64,000 bases of DNA from Polytrichum commune (Eukaryota > Streptophyta > Polytrichopsida > Polytrichales > Polytrichaceae). The notes under the pieces are model-generated. The model was not told the DNA's origin. It worked only from the letters and a program-made list of their open reading frames with translations, and did not search any database. The stretch covers positions 66,190,033 to 66,254,032 of the forward strand of contig OX485804.1 in assembly GCA_950295325.1 (NCBI GenBank), written 5' to 3'. Within the stretch, counting starts at the first letter, position 1, and each line of letters begins with the position of its first letter. Both the position numbers and the translations under genes were made by a program. Of the stretch, positions 12,111-23,004 are shown piece after piece.

Positions 12111-13114
12111 TACTCTTTTTGGGGAGAGTTCTCTATTGAGAGCTGCAATAAATATGGTATTTAGTGTCACCAATTCTAATTATCTTGGCTCAATACTAAT
12201 TTAAACCCACGGTGTAGTTAATCCACTCCTTATGGTACAATAGGCTAGGAAGTTGGTTATTAATAGCATGTCACCACTCTTTTAGCATGGTACTTTTAAG
12301 CCTCAAGAAAACTTGGGTGAATTGTATGCATACGTTCTCAAAACCCACAGCCAAGGCTAGACTCCCATCTCTTTGAGCTAGGCCCCCACCAACATTATCC
12401 AAGGTGAGAACACAATTATCTATACTATAACATGTATATTTCTTTCTTTAAAGATGATTTGATCCCGAATTAGTCTACTAGGGCCCACGTGAGATGTATT
12501 GATCATAAATCTATGGAGGTCAATTTTTTACTAGACTCCCTCTACCTCGGTAAGGGCCCAACTCAAAGAGGTGGGTGTCTTGCCCTAGCCTCAAACTCAA
12601 ATTTCAACCAACTTGTCGGGAGCTTGATTCCCAAACTTTATGTGTAACTCTATTATGGGCACTTCCAACTCCACAAACACTTTTAATCGTTGAATCGAAA
12701 ACCTGGGAATTCTTTCATCTAGTCAGCAAATTAAAACCACGAAGATTGAAAAGAAATATTTTCAAAATCAGAGTTGAGATGCAAAAGTTCACATAAGAAG
12801 TGTAAGTGTAATGGGTGAAACCCTTGCCCCACCGGGGCCTTCTATAGAGAAACCCAGGGCCTTGAACGAGGGCACGAGCCTTTGTTCCCCAGAAGGACCT
12901 GGGGTGGGCACCTTACGGAACATAAAATATGAAGAAAACAAAGAAGAAAAAAAACGAAAAAGAAGAAGAAGAAGATGAAAAGACAAAAAAAAAGTGACAA
13001 TTTTACCCCGTAGTGGCCTCTTAGGAATCCGGCAATTAATTAATTAATTAATTTTAAAAAATAAAAAATTGTTCCACAATGTCCTCTGAGAATTATAGTG
13101 CACGACAATGCTAA
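12111..13114. other. No recognised gene; minor repeat similarity
   Basis: A short block near 12155-12200 (GGTATTTAGTGTCACCAATTC) resembles 25690-25790 in inverse orientation. A stretch near 12370-12600 resembles 36560-36700. An A-rich, GAA-rich run lies at about 12925-12990. No coding feature is supported. Confidence 0.4.
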
Positions 13115-13541
13115 GGGCGTCCCCAGCAGCCTCGCCATGGGGCATGCCAACGCCAAAAATGGGGCATCCCAGGTTCTTAGGTGGCAGTACCGGCATAAAT
13201 TGAGCCCCACCAATGTCCGGTCTGGCATAATTTAGAACCGGCCCGGGTATAGTAAAGGCCTTCCAACACCATAAATGGTTCATATGGCGACCCTCCTCCG
13301 GCCCGCCAAGAGATTACTTTAATATCAGATACTCCGATATCCTACTTTATCCCATGTCAGATAATAGGTGTCGTTGTCTTATTGATTGCTTCCTAATTAT
13401 ACCAGGGGTATGCCTAGGCTTTGGTGGGCTTTGACTCAAGATGAGTTGCCCCGCCCAAGATGGAGGGCTCCCCAAACACCCTAAACACCATATAATATAT
13501 TATTTTTGACGGGTTGCTTTCTATCTCTCCTGGGGATGCCC
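13115..13541. mobile_element. PIF/Harbinger-like MITE with GGGCGTCCCCAG ends
   Basis: A 427-bp non-coding element. The left end reads GGGCGTCCCCAG and the right end, inverted, GGGCATCCCCAG. It is flanked by TAA at 13112-13114 and 13542-13544. It is a third end type among the T-N-A-duplicating elements in this window. Confidence 0.8.
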
Positions 13542-14141
13542 TAAGTGAGAGGTGTCCATACAACAAGAAGCAGAAACTGTGTTGGTTATACACGATTTTT
13601 CTTTATTACTTGTGGGAATCCTTGTAAAAATGACCACACTAAGAACTCTAACCCTCTGAACTAGACCTCCAACTCTTCAAATAAAACACATGCAATGTGC
13701 AAGATTGTCTGTAAACAAAATTTAAGCTGAGATACAAGGCACTCTACTTCTTTGAGAACAAAGGGGGGACTACTAAGGAGTGAGGAAGGGAACAAAGGAA
13801 TACCTCAATGTTGACATCACGATAGCCTATCTCTCACTATGTACACCATCTTTGGTATTTAGTGTCATGTACACTATTTGTGAAGTGCCTAAACTAGATG
13901 CCAAGAGGTCTCAAAAGTGTCACGTCTGCTAATTGCTAATATAATATTATTTGTCAACGTAAGCAACTTTTAAAAGTGAAACTATGTTTACACTATGACA
14001 TTTATTGTAGGACATTGGGATACTTGAGATGATAGTTTTATGTTTTAGTATGCAAGGGGGAGATATTATTGAGCATGCTATTGGCAAGTGTCATGTATTT
14101 ACATTTTAGTATGCAAGAGGAAGATATTCTTGAGCATAATA

Positions 14142-14741
14142 CAGTAATCTCATGGTTAAGTACGCACCTGTTTAAGTACGCATCCCGGTCAAGTGCGCAA
14201 ATTTCTTGACAAAATCCAAGGTTTATATTTTATTGTTTGAACATGTCATGCATAGTAATTTGTCACGAATGCATGAATTTTTTACCCTTGACATTCAATG
14301 TCAATTTGTTAATGTTTTTTTGAAACATCTCAAACAATCGTCGTAATTCATCATACATTTGTTCACCTTCCGTTTGAACATTGGAGTAAAGCAGTTGGTC
14401 GTCGATGTCGAGGATAGTGTTGTGTAGGGCTTCAAAGCCTTGGAAGTCAGTAGCACTTTCAGATTCAACAAATGTCTCGATAGGTTGGATTTTGTCATCG
14501 ATAGGTGGTTCTTCTTCAATTTGCATCGTTTCCAAAACTTCATCAACATCCTCTAGCATAACAACACAATATTCTTTGTTGTTTGCGTCATCGATATTTA
14601 AAAACCCGCTCATTTCTTTTGGTTCAATGGAAATCTGCAAAGCCTCTATGGAACATTGGCAATATGAGTAAAGTATGCACCTACCAACTAAGTGCGCACC
14701 AACGGCTCCGGTTCAAAGTGCGTACTTAAGCGGGAGATTAC
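14142..14741 (-). mobile_element. Deleted pogo/Tigger-like element, copy 1
   Basis: Ends are CAGTAATCTCATGG on the left and CTTAAGCGGGAGATTAC on the right, inverted, with subterminal AAGTACGCACC and AAGTGCGCA repeats. TA flanks it on both sides (14140-14141 and 14742-14743), although a 5-bp ATAAT duplication is an alternative reading. It sits inside the 13835-14953 MITE. A partial transposase-derived ORF lies within. Confidence 0.7.
14263..14640 (-). pseudogene. C-terminal remnant of pogo-like transposase
   Basis: An open frame of 125 codons, rich in acidic residues. Its second half (QPIETFVESESATDF onward) is closely matched by the frame at 57099-57428 in the second element of the same family. 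No DDE triad is present, so the catalytic core has been deleted. The family identity comes from the 57-kb copy, which keeps an N-terminal CENP-B/psq-type helix-turn-helix. Whether this frame is expressed cannot be told from the sequence. Confidence 0.6.
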
Positions 14742-14953
14742 TATAATGCAAGTGTCATTTGTGTACACTTTTAGTCAACTTGTAGACCATTATGCAACAT
14801 TGGCATACATCTCATAAAATTATTGAATATACTCATGCCAGGTGACATCAATGGTGAAGTTGTAGGTCATTAGTGTAACCTAGCATACACCTCAGAAATA
14901 GGATAAGCTACACTATTACTCATGTGACACTAACTACCATAGACATGGTAGTG

Positions 14954-15300
14954 GTTCATGTTTGGGTGCTTAACCGTGCACTACTATGCCCTTCCTCTTT
15001 ATACCACTATAAAACAATCAGACAAGCCCTTCCAACTGTGTTAGCTATCGCACCTAAAATGATGCCTATACTTTGACCACATACCTAGTCCAACCTCACG
15101 ATAACACATGTCTTTGGAGTGTCCGTTCTTAACTACAATCCTTGCCATATTCCACTTAAATATAGATATCCGATAAAGGAAGCACACTCAATATTGTATT
15201 CACTATCATATGATATTTAATATCATTGTGAACATTGAGTTTTCTACATAACAATGTTTTGTGGGACTAACAATATTCCACAAAATATTCCCCACATTCA
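14954..15300. other. No recognised feature
   Basis: AT-rich intergenic sequence, no ORF or boundary supported. Confidence 0.4.
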
Positions 15301-15610
15301 TTTCTTAAGAATTTTTTTGGGGGGAAAGAGAAGATGAAGACAAGAGAAGAGAAGACATCCATCAAACTTTATTTTATTTTTTCAAAACTACCCTTTTTGA
15401 ACATATGATATAAAAAACCAACACATTCACTTTTGGGTGCATGGTCATTCCTCTTGGTCCACATTCGGTTTGCACCTAGTGAGGGGCCGAAGGACTTTGT
15501 AAATTGATTGTCCAAGAAATCAGAGCATGAATGTTAAACCATCAAGTTGGACCATGGGAAAAAACCATCTTCCATGGTCCAATTTCCTGGTCCATGGTAT
15601 AAACCAACCC
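15301..15610 (+). mobile_element. Right-end fragment of Harbinger relative
   Basis: From GGGGGGAAAGAGAAGA to GGTATAAACCAACCC this follows the right part of the 27188-30775 element: the block GCATGGTCATTCCTCTTGG, then CACCTAGTGAGGGGCC, then a terminal inverted repeat. TAA follows at 15611-15613. The left end was not found, so it is probably truncated. Confidence 0.7.
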
Positions 15611-15613
15611 TAA

Positions 15614-16221
15614 ATAAAATGCATGGATCTCTATGCTATGAAATAAACTTCCATATATATATATATAGATGTATATGAGATATTTAGGAACCTCCTTACA
15701 TACGAGATATTTACATATGTATATCATACAAATGTTAGTGGAGTAAGCGCGTACAGTTGAAGTTACTCGAGGGGAGGGGAGGCCTACGATTCTTGTAAGT
15801 GGCCCAGACTATCTTATCTTATCTTATCTTATCTTATGTTACTTATGCAGGGGGGGATGGGCGGGGCGGGGATGGTGAGGTTTTCTTGGGACGGGAGTCG
15901 AGGGAAGTGGGTTAGATTGTTTCCAGTAATTAAATAAGTACGGCCCAATTACTTTACTTGGTGGGATTTCCAGGAGGATCCGCATTCCTGCTGCTGCTGC
16001 TACTGCTACTGCTACTGGGAAGCAAATCCCATGCATTCCCTGCCTGCCTGCCTGCAGCCTCCTTCAACGCCCCTAGCCTGCTGCTTCGTTACCAGGGCCG
16101 GATCATTAGCATTGACGCTAACCAACATGGGTTTTGACTGCTTTTCCAGATGTGCCACAGAGTATAAAATAACACAGGCCACCCAAACTTGGAAGCACAA
16201 CCTCTCTCTCTCTCTACTAAG
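15614..16221. other. Intergenic, with a GC-rich promoter-like patch
   Basis: A (TA)n run lies at 15654-15667 and a TATCT repeat at about 15812-15836. Between 15960 and 16220 the sequence is GC-richer, with CTG repeats, a TATA-like AGTATAAAATAA at about 16160 and a (CT)n tract at about 16202-16215. This resembles a core promoter and leader, but no gene follows: a MITE begins at 16225. Confidence 0.35.
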
Positions 16222-16253
16222 TTAGGGCCACTTCTTCACACACGAGACTGAGA

Positions 16254-16760
16254 GCCCGTGACCAGTGCACTTCAAGCGCTCTCATTGGTGGAGAAGGCGG
16301 CTCTGGTCCAAGTTCGCTTCACACTAGGCTTGAGGGCCCAACGGAGTATGTGAAAGCACGATGGATGTAAAGTCTACGTGGATTTCTACATGGCATCGAA
16401 TGGATCATGTTTCATGGTCACTTGGACTCTTTTCAAAAACCACGTCATGACCATTGCACTTCAAGCGCTCTCATTGGTGGACAAGGCGGCATCGGTCTGA
16501 GTTCGCTTCACACTACGCTTGAGGGCCCAACGGAGTATGTGAAAGCACGATGGATGTAAAGTCTACGTGGATTTCTACATGGCATCGAATGGATCATGTT
16601 TCATGGTCACTTGGACTCTTTTCAAAAACCACGTCATGACCATTGCACTTCAAGTGCTCTCATTGGTGGACAAGGCGGCATCGGTCTGAGTTCGCTTCAC
16701 ACTACGCTTGAGGGCCCAACGGAGTATGTGAAAGCACGATGGATGTAAAGTCTACGTGGA
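16254..16760 (+). repeat. 189-bp tandem repeat, left block
   Basis: Units begin near TGACCATTGCACTTCAAGC. CGTCATGACC recurs at 16443 and 16632, a period of exactly 189. About 2.7 units remain before the LTR insertion. The block continues on the other side of the LTR at 20452. Confidence 0.9.
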
Positions 16761-17921
16761 TGTGAGGCCAAATCCACCACCCTTAAGCGTCCTAGTCCGG
16801 GTGATGACTTTGAGAATCACATTTATCTATTACAACATTGAACCATGTGCAAGGTAATTTTCATGTCCAAATGAACATGTATTGTCTCACTCATTGTACT
16901 TTATTAATGTTGGCCTCTTGGCTTGTGCTAGAGTTGGCTTTCTCAAGAGTCCAACCCACGGCTTTAGCCGCACATGCCCTTACGGACACCCCCCTCACTC
17001 TTTTGATCTTCACCCCGTCTCTCTTGTCATTGCAAGAGTCCTTCACATTCTCCATTAATAATGCAAGTGAGTTATTTTGAACGATAGGTGCAAGTGTTGA
17101 AAAACACTTTACTCTATAGTCAATGTTACATTAGATCACATGAGACTTCCAAACCCTTGCCTACCTTATTAAGCTTAACACTTGTCTAAGAACTATTTTA
17201 GTCTACGATTGGTCCTCCACCCTATTGGGTGGTTTAGTGGTTCCCTCTACACAACTTTAACATTAACTTGCTAAACATGCCAACCATCTAATTAGCAGCT
17301 AATCACCCAGTCGCACGGGTAGGTCACTTAGTGCATTTTAAAAACGACGTGCAGCATAATATAGAGAGGATTAAAATCATTTGAAATAAAAATTATAAAG
17401 GAATTCCAAATAATGAAGGGGTCATTAAATTGAGACAATCCCATTATAAGTAAGTTAGATGGACATAAAACGTGGGCCATTATTTTTTTTGTAAAATTAA
17501 TATAGGGGCTGAAGATAAGGATCCTAGAAGGTATGTTTAGTATGATATGTAAATGGGTTTAGAACTCACGGGGATGGATGATAATTGGGATTTCCGTTTG
17601 TCCAAAAATGGATGAAAATGGAACGGGCCGTCGTTGGGGTTGTCTTCCCCACACCCGTTTGCATATGGCTAGGGTTTCAATTTGCTTTGCGTTTTCGTCC
17701 ATTTTCATCATGAAGTGCTCACACACTCACTGGATAACCATGATAATTGTCTTCAAGCAGGATCTTCATGTGGGTCAAGTCTGTTATGCATAGGATCAGA
17801 ATGTGGGGTGCATTTTGTCCAACGAAGCACGATAAGGCTATCGTCAACTGTAAGATCCATTGCCAAATGAAAAAGGGGACGTTCAAGTAATGTTAATAAA
17901 GTTGGAAATGCTACTAACATA

Positions 17922-18272
17922 TTGAACGAAGTAGATGAGGGGTCATGGTGGGTGGGCAGGGTGCAAGCTATGCGGCGTCGCAATGGGAAACAATATGGAG
18001 TATTGAGGCAGGCGGTTGACCTCCTTGCCCGAACAAAGGAATCAGGGAGGAGAAATCCTAACAATCCTCATATTGAAGTAATGTTGCAATATTATAGAAA
18101 ACATCCTGGCCGTGATAAGTTTAAATATGATCACACATATAGCCAATGGATTGATATAGATTGTGTTATATCTATTGTGACCATGAGCTACAATTCTACA
18201 AACGAAGTATACACTCTAGACATGAATGATTCAGAGCAATTGTCCAAGTTTGTGACAGACCAAAGTATATAG
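17922..18272 (+). CDS. Unrecognised 116-codon ORF inside the hAT-like element
   Basis: The frame opens MNEVDEGSWWVGRVQAMRRR and contains a WWVGRVQ-type start, a basic GKQYG segment, a VDLLAR segment, then a QWIDIDCVISIV segment about residues 75-86. Composition is that of a real protein, not low-complexity, and the frame could extend upstream through an exon that I cannot define. I have a faint impression of similar C-terminal blocks in plant transposon proteins (WxGxVxxMRRxxGK...VDLL...QWIDID), but cannot name a family. It may be a piece of the element's own protein or a captured host fragment. Expression is unknown. Confidence 0.45.
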   Translation: MNEVDEGSWWVGRVQAMRRRNGKQYGVLRQAVDLLARTKESGRRNPNNPHIEVMLQYYRKHPGRDKFKYDHTYSQWIDIDCVISIVTMSYNSTNEVYTLDMNDSEQLSKFVTDQSI

Positions 18273-18599
18273 GATTTAGTACCAAGCTTGGATCATCTTC
18301 GACTGCTTCACACAATGTAAGTATTCAACCTTACAGCATGTTAGAGTTTAAAGATTGTCATTTCTTAAGAAAAAATTTATGATCAATGAAATGCTATATA
18401 AAATGGGGGTTTAGGTATTTTGAATTCAAGGTTTTTGTATGTTCACTGCAATGCATTAAACCCTAAATGCCGAACATTGGATTAAGGAATTCTTGCATTT
18501 TAGTGGTGAATTATTGCATTTTAGTGATGAATCATTACATTTTAGTGGTGAATTATAACATTTGAGTGAATTTATGAATTATTATGTTCATAAGCACTC

Positions 18600-18810
18600 A
18601 CCTTATAGATCATGTGCTTGATGTCTTTGGCAACTGGGTGTTGAGTCGCTGCCACGCCCAGCGGGAATGGGATCGCGTAGATCCCACAGACGAGGACCGC
18701 GTTAATTTTATGAAGCTTCTTCCCCGTTTGGCCGTCATCCACAGCTCTGCCAAAGGATTTGTAGGGAGCATAGTGGAATTCGCAGCTTTCCGACTAAACC
18801 ACTGCCATTC
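18600..18810 (+). pseudogene. Second coding-like fragment in the hAT-like element
   Basis: Downstream of the 116-codon ORF, a second protein-like stretch in a different position reads VLDVFGNWVLSRCHAQREW and then LPRLAVIHSSAKGFVG. Codon usage and hydrophilicity resemble real coding sequence, and it may be the next exon of the same product, with a spacer of about 330 bp in between. No family was recognised. Confidence 0.35.
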
Positions 18811-19426
18811 TTCCTGTTTTTTGATGAGTTTGGGTCCGCATTTTGTAAACTGCATGTTGTGTTTGTGAACACACGGACATTTTTCCTCTGTTTCCACCCT
18901 TACCTTATTTGTGGTGTACTTGGGGTTATTTTGTACGCGCTGTAACATTGTGACTCCACCCTAAATCATAAATTCTAAACCCGCTTTACTATGCTCTGTG
19001 TTTTTGGTCACTTGCATTGCAATGACCGCTATGGTATTTGTGTTGTCATCTCCTATGTATTTTCATCATAACAATGTTTGCAATGGTATTACTTTGCTAT
19101 GGTCTCCTATGTGTTTTCTTCATAACTTTGTTTGCAATGGTATTATTGTTTGCACCCTTCTTTGTTTTCATGCTTTCCCTCAACACTCGTCAATTGCGTT
19201 AGGAAGTAGATTAGCTTTTATTACTTAAAAGGAATATAGAGTACAAAAAATTGCAGTGACTTGGACAATATAAGTAATGAAAGGGTGCAAACAAATGGGC
19301 CATTTTTGAAATATAAGTAATTATAGGGAGGCTTTAATTCAACCCTTGAAGGTAAATAGCCCCAAAACAAAAAAAAACCCCAGCCGCACGTGGTGCACAA
19401 AAATGCCTTAGAGTGACCTACCCGTG

Positions 19427-19680
19427 CCCAGTCGCAGCTGGGTTCCAGCAACTAAGCTCACCCAGTCGCAGCTAATCTCCCAGTCGCAGCTGGGTTCCAG
19501 CAGCTAATCACCCCGTCGCAGCTAGTCCAGCAATTAATTTCCCAGTCGCAGCTAGTCCAACAGCTAATCGCCCAGTCGCAGCTGGGTTCCAGCAACTAAG
19601 CTCCCAGTCGCAGCTAGTCCAGCAGCTAATCTCCCAGTCGCGGCTGGGTTCCAGCAACTAAGCTCACCCAGTCCTAGTAA
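19427..19680 (+). repeat. CCCAGTCGCAGCT minisatellite in LTR 1
   Basis: About ten degenerate repeats built from CCCAGTCGCAGCT with GGGTTCCAGCA or AATC spacers. The corresponding part of the second LTR (42497-42820) has a different but related repeat in inverse orientation, so this VNTR has diverged between the two LTR copies. Confidence 0.8.
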
Positions 19681-20040
19681 TTGTATAGTAAATCCAGCTA
19701 CTAGCTACCCTTAATACAACCCCTCTAATTCACTAATCAAAGATTTCTTTTTTCCTTTAAATCCTTTCTTTTCTTTTCTTTTTTTCTTTTCCTTTCTTTG
19801 CTCCTAATTCATGAGCTAATCTAACACACTACTTTAACTAACTACCACCTAATCACTACATGCAAACTTAAACTCTAGAGCTCCCTCCCTTGGGAGGCCT
19901 TGAGAGAGAGAGCTTGACTAATTAACTTCACTAAAAACTAATGTCCCACACACGTGGCTCAAGCTCTTTAGAGCTTGCTCCCTTGAGAGCGCTTGATGGA
20001 GAGAGAGGCAAAATGAGAGAAAAAACACCTTAAGTAGCAA

Positions 20041-20088
20041 AGAGGGAGAGAGGGAGAGAGGGAGAGAGGGAGAGAGGGAGAGAGAGGT
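20041..20088 (+). repeat. (GAGAGG)n microsatellite
   Basis: About eight units of GAGAGG within LTR 1. The inverse tract in LTR 2 at about 42186-42206 is much shorter. Confidence 0.9.
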
Positions 20089-20456
20089 GAGGATAGGGTG
20101 AGAGGATTAGCACCTCCAATCACAATCCTTTAACCTTCTCCTCCAAAGTAGGGACTAATCCCCATCCACCAAGCTTCCTTCTTCCTAAACTACCAAGGTG
20201 GATCCAAAAGTGGGCATTTAACCCGCGGAGCTCACCTTGCTTCACCTTACCCCCTACTCACATAATCAAGGCATCCTCTTATTGAAATCAAACCTTGAAA
20301 TAACTACACAACACATTCTAATGCCTAAACTTAAATCCACACCACACTTCACTCTTTTTATGTTTTGTGAATAATCATAACACATCAAAGTCAAACTAAA
20401 ATTGGTTTCGAAGAGTTAATCACCACATGTGGGCACCATTTTGGGCTCACAGTGGA

Positions 20457-21090
20457 TTTCTACATGGCATCGAATGGATCATGTTTCTGGTCACTTGGAC
20501 TCTTTTCAAAAACCACGTCATGACCATTGCACTTCAAGCGCTCTCATTGGTGGACAAGGCGGCATCGGTCTAAGTTCGCTTCACACTACGCTTGAGGGAC
20601 CAACGGAGTATGTGAATGCAAGATGGATGTAAAGTTTGCGTGGATTCTTACATGGCATCGAATGGACCATGTTTCATGGTCACTTGGATTGTTTTCAAAA
20701 ACCACGTCATGACCATTGCACTTCAAGCGCTCTCATTGGTGGACAAGGCGGCATCGGTCTGAGTTCGCTTCACACTACGCTTGAGGGACCAACGGAGTAT
20801 GTGAATGCAAGATGGATGTAAAGTTTGCGTGGATTCTTACATGGCATCGAATGGACCATGTTTCATGGTCACTTGGATTGTTTTCAAAAACCACGTCATG
20901 ACCATTGCACTTCAAGCGCTCTCATTGGTGGACAAGGCGGCATCGGTCTGAGTTCGCTTCACACTACGCTTGAGGGACCAACGGAGTATGTGAATGCAAG
21001 ATGGATGTAAAGTTTGCGTGGATTCTTACATGGCATCGAATGGATCATGTGTTCATGGTCACTTGGACTGTTTTCAAAAACTACGTCATG
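20457..21090 (+). repeat. 189-bp tandem repeat, right block
   Basis: CGTCATG recurs at 20516, 20705, 20894 and 21084, a period of 189 or 190. The middle units are nearly identical and, because 189 is divisible by three, each shows the same 61-codon frame ending in stop after NARWM; this is a repeat artefact, not a gene. The array was split by the LTR insertion. Confidence 0.9.
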
Positions 21091-21385
21091 GAGGTAGGCC
21101 TAAGTCACAATTGGGAGACCGTGCCACTCCAAACGCTCACAACTGTTGGTTTATTCTATTTTATCATGTGTGAGGACCCGCATGAATAAGGATTCATTGG
21201 AATAGCATTTGGTTGGGGGCCCGGTCACATATGACTTCACACTACACTTGAGGGTCTGTGACCACACTACATGATTTTGGAGGTGTGGTGGGACGGCCTT
21301 CGGATACTTTCTTTTGGGCTCTCACAATCTCATGGTCATGGATCCTCTGGCTCAATTGTGAAGTGGCCCTAAGTTGATTGCTCGG

Positions 21386-21626
21386 CTAGGAATTCGTGGT
21401 GTCTACGTAAACTCCTTCACTGCGAAGGCGAAAACGTAGTAGTTTATATTATAGCCTATAAATGACGATTTTAAGAAGATTTGACTTTGGATAGACCAAA
21501 GACCCCGAATTAGTGAAATGATGTCGAACTGGAATGAAATGGCCCTCAATCTTGTGGGGAATTTTTTTAACTGGAGGCTCTTCATCCACGATGGATGAGT
21601 TTACATAGACGCCATGAATCCTAAGC
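21386..21626. mobile_element. GTCTACGTAAACTC-ended MITE, copy 1
   Basis: Left end CTAGGAATTCGTGGTGTCTA, right end the inverse of CTTAGGATTCATGGCGTCTA. Flanked by TTGCTCGG (21378-21385) and TTGCTTGG (21627-21634), 7 of 8 matching. Related copies lie at 23005, 37705 and 55071. Non-coding; an 8-bp duplication suggests a hAT-like origin. Confidence 0.68.
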
Positions 21627-21648
21627 TTGCTTGGGGAGGGGGGATTAT

Positions 21649-21870
21649 CGTATACAAGCGTACCTCTCATCCATCCAACATAAAAATAAAAATAAAAACT
21701 TGACCTCCTATAGGTGTTGTTGCCGATTCATCTCAAACAACCTCAAGTACACTAATTTGGGGTCTTTAGAGGCTCATTCCAGTGTCAAATTAACTTCGAA
21801 AGGTAACCTCCGGGCTGCATACTATTTCATGGCTTTACGTTGGATGAATGAAAGGTACGCTCACATACGG
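21649..21870. mobile_element. CGTATAC-ended MITE, copy 1
   Basis: Inverted ends around CGTATACAAGCGTACCTCTC and its inverse (GAAAGGTACGCTCACATACG). A second copy is at 53640-53849. No coding capacity; no clear flanking duplication. Confidence 0.6.
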
Positions 21871-21896
21871 TAAATCCCTCACTCCATTATCCTTGG

Positions 21897-22860
21897 GGGT
21901 CCTCGTACCACATATGAACTAACATGAGTGTAAGAAGGGGTATTATATGAGCCATTTAACGTACATACTATACGTTGGGGGGAGAGGTATTAATTTCTAT
22001 AGTTTGTACATTTAAAAAAGGCTTTTAAATTTCTGAAGTAAAGGTAGATGTACAAAAGGAGGCCCTAAGGTTTAGAGATTATTTTGACAATAAATGCATT
22101 AGTTCCAACCAATTCACATTCATCCATTATTGTTATATGGTAAAAGTTCTCAACGACTCCCTTGTCCATAATTGTTAGGGTTCACTTTTGGGTTCTAGGA
22201 CAAGCTAGAGGCTCTTGGAGTGCTCATGGGCCTCCTGAAGTTTTGCTCTCCATATCGTGGCTAAGTTATTATGCTCTTTTCTTTGTTTGTTTGATGCAAT
22301 CATTGAGTTACATCCTATGGATGAAAACAACGTTCAATGACTTTCTCAATAGAAAGTGAACATTTTAGATTTATTAATTTGACATGTAATAAAGGAACAA
22401 TTAATTCATTTTGTATATATTGTATATGTAGTGGAGGCACTTATCATATTATAATGGAAAGCTCGGTATATTTACATGAGCCCATTTTCTAGCCTACCGA
22501 TAGTACGTGTACAATTGTTTTTCTTTATAAACTTCTTGTATATAGGGGGTTTAATTTCATAGTGACCCACACACGTCATTTAGGTTTCCAATGAAGAGTC
22601 CACCCCCAAGGTCCCTAATGGTGGACCGGTATACAGGTGAAAGCATTGGTATCAATAGTTGACATCGAGAAATGGTATCAAAGAACCTACCCATGAGTAT
22701 CAGAACTATAATATGATGAGTCAAATGATATTTGGTGGGTTTGCGAAGGTGAGAGAATCTTTGTATATTGGAGTTATTATTTGGTTGTGTACCATTCTGA
22801 CCATCTTGACACTGGGGCGATGTAACCTATGTCTGAAGGTATATAAACCTGAATGGTATT
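21897..22860 (+). repeat. Long dispersed repeat, copy 1 (possible retroelement terminal region)
   Basis: This is similar, in inverse orientation, to 54180-55060. Shared landmarks are GTGTAAGAAGGGGTATTAT, GTAAAGGTAGATG, TTTGGGTTCTAGG and GCCCATTTTCTAGCCTACCG. At 22672 TGGTATCAAAGAACC resembles a primer-binding site for initiator-Met tRNA (plant consensus TGGTATCAGAGC). A TRIM- or copia-like terminal repeat followed by a short internal segment would explain this, but both ends are unclear. Confidence 0.5.
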
Positions 22861-23004
22861 AAAAGCAGAAAGATCGTCAAACACCCATACCTTATTTATA
22901 CCCAAAAATGCGAAATCCTCATTATAGACACATGAATGGTATTAACAAAAAAAAATGGACATCATTCTAACATTGATGTGCACACACAATATTGCCAAGG
23001 TCAG

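Larger units (their letters stand above)
13835..14953. mobile_element. TTTAGTGTCA-type MITE, interrupted by a pogo derivative
   Basis: Left part begins CACTATGTACACC and has GGTATTTAGTGTCA. The right end carries the inverse, GTGACACTAACTACCATAGA. The same element lies in inverse orientation at 34825-35350 without the central insertion. The two together define an approximately 520-bp family. Flanking duplications could not be fixed. The ends start CACTA, but no 3-bp duplication was found to support the CACTA superfamily. Confidence 0.65.
17314..19426 (+). mobile_element. hAT-like element nested in solo LTR 1
   Basis: A 2113-bp insertion with ends CACGGGTAGGTCACT (left) and its inverse (right). 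It is flanked by CCCAGTCG at 17306-17313 and 19427-19434, an 8-bp duplication. The target lies in a CCCAGTCGCAGCT minisatellite, so part of the match could be local repetition, but removing the insertion restores the repeat. It carries two ORF fragments at 17922-18272 and 18600-18810 and no recognisable transposase. Confidence 0.72.
16761..20451 (+). mobile_element. Solo LTR 1 (interrupted by a hAT-like element)
   Basis: Begins TGTGAGGCC and ends GGGCTCACA, i.e. TG...CA with short inverted ends. It is flanked by GTGGA at 16756-16760 and 20452-20456, a perfect 5-bp duplication. Its two arms (16761-17313 and 19427-20451) match the uninterrupted 1492-bp element at 41813-43304 in inverse orientation. 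Since the whole unit occurs once between duplications and has no internal coding region, it is best read as a solo LTR. Confidence 0.82.
16225..21369 (+). mobile_element. GGGCCACTTC MITE, copy C, expanded and interrupted
   Basis: It starts GGGCCACTTCTTCACACACG after TTA and ends GTGAAGTGGCCC at 21369. The extra length comes from 189-bp tandem repeats of its left-central part and from a solo LTR inserted at 16761-20451. The right flank reads TAAGTTG, the left TAAGTTA, so the exact target duplication is ambiguous. Confidence 0.8.

Noticed and set aside
13835-14953. CACTA-superfamily transposon
   Set aside because: The ends begin CACTA, but no 3-bp duplication was found, and the related 58540-58771 copy suggests a 9-bp duplication.
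16838-17080. 80-codon frame similar to the 82-codon frame at 42946-43194
   Set aside because: Both lie at the same place in two related solo LTRs, so the similarity reflects DNA descent, not a gene.
20636-21010. Two identical 61-codon frames in tandem
   Set aside because: They are the same frame repeated by the 189-bp tandem units; the period is divisible by three. No protein features.
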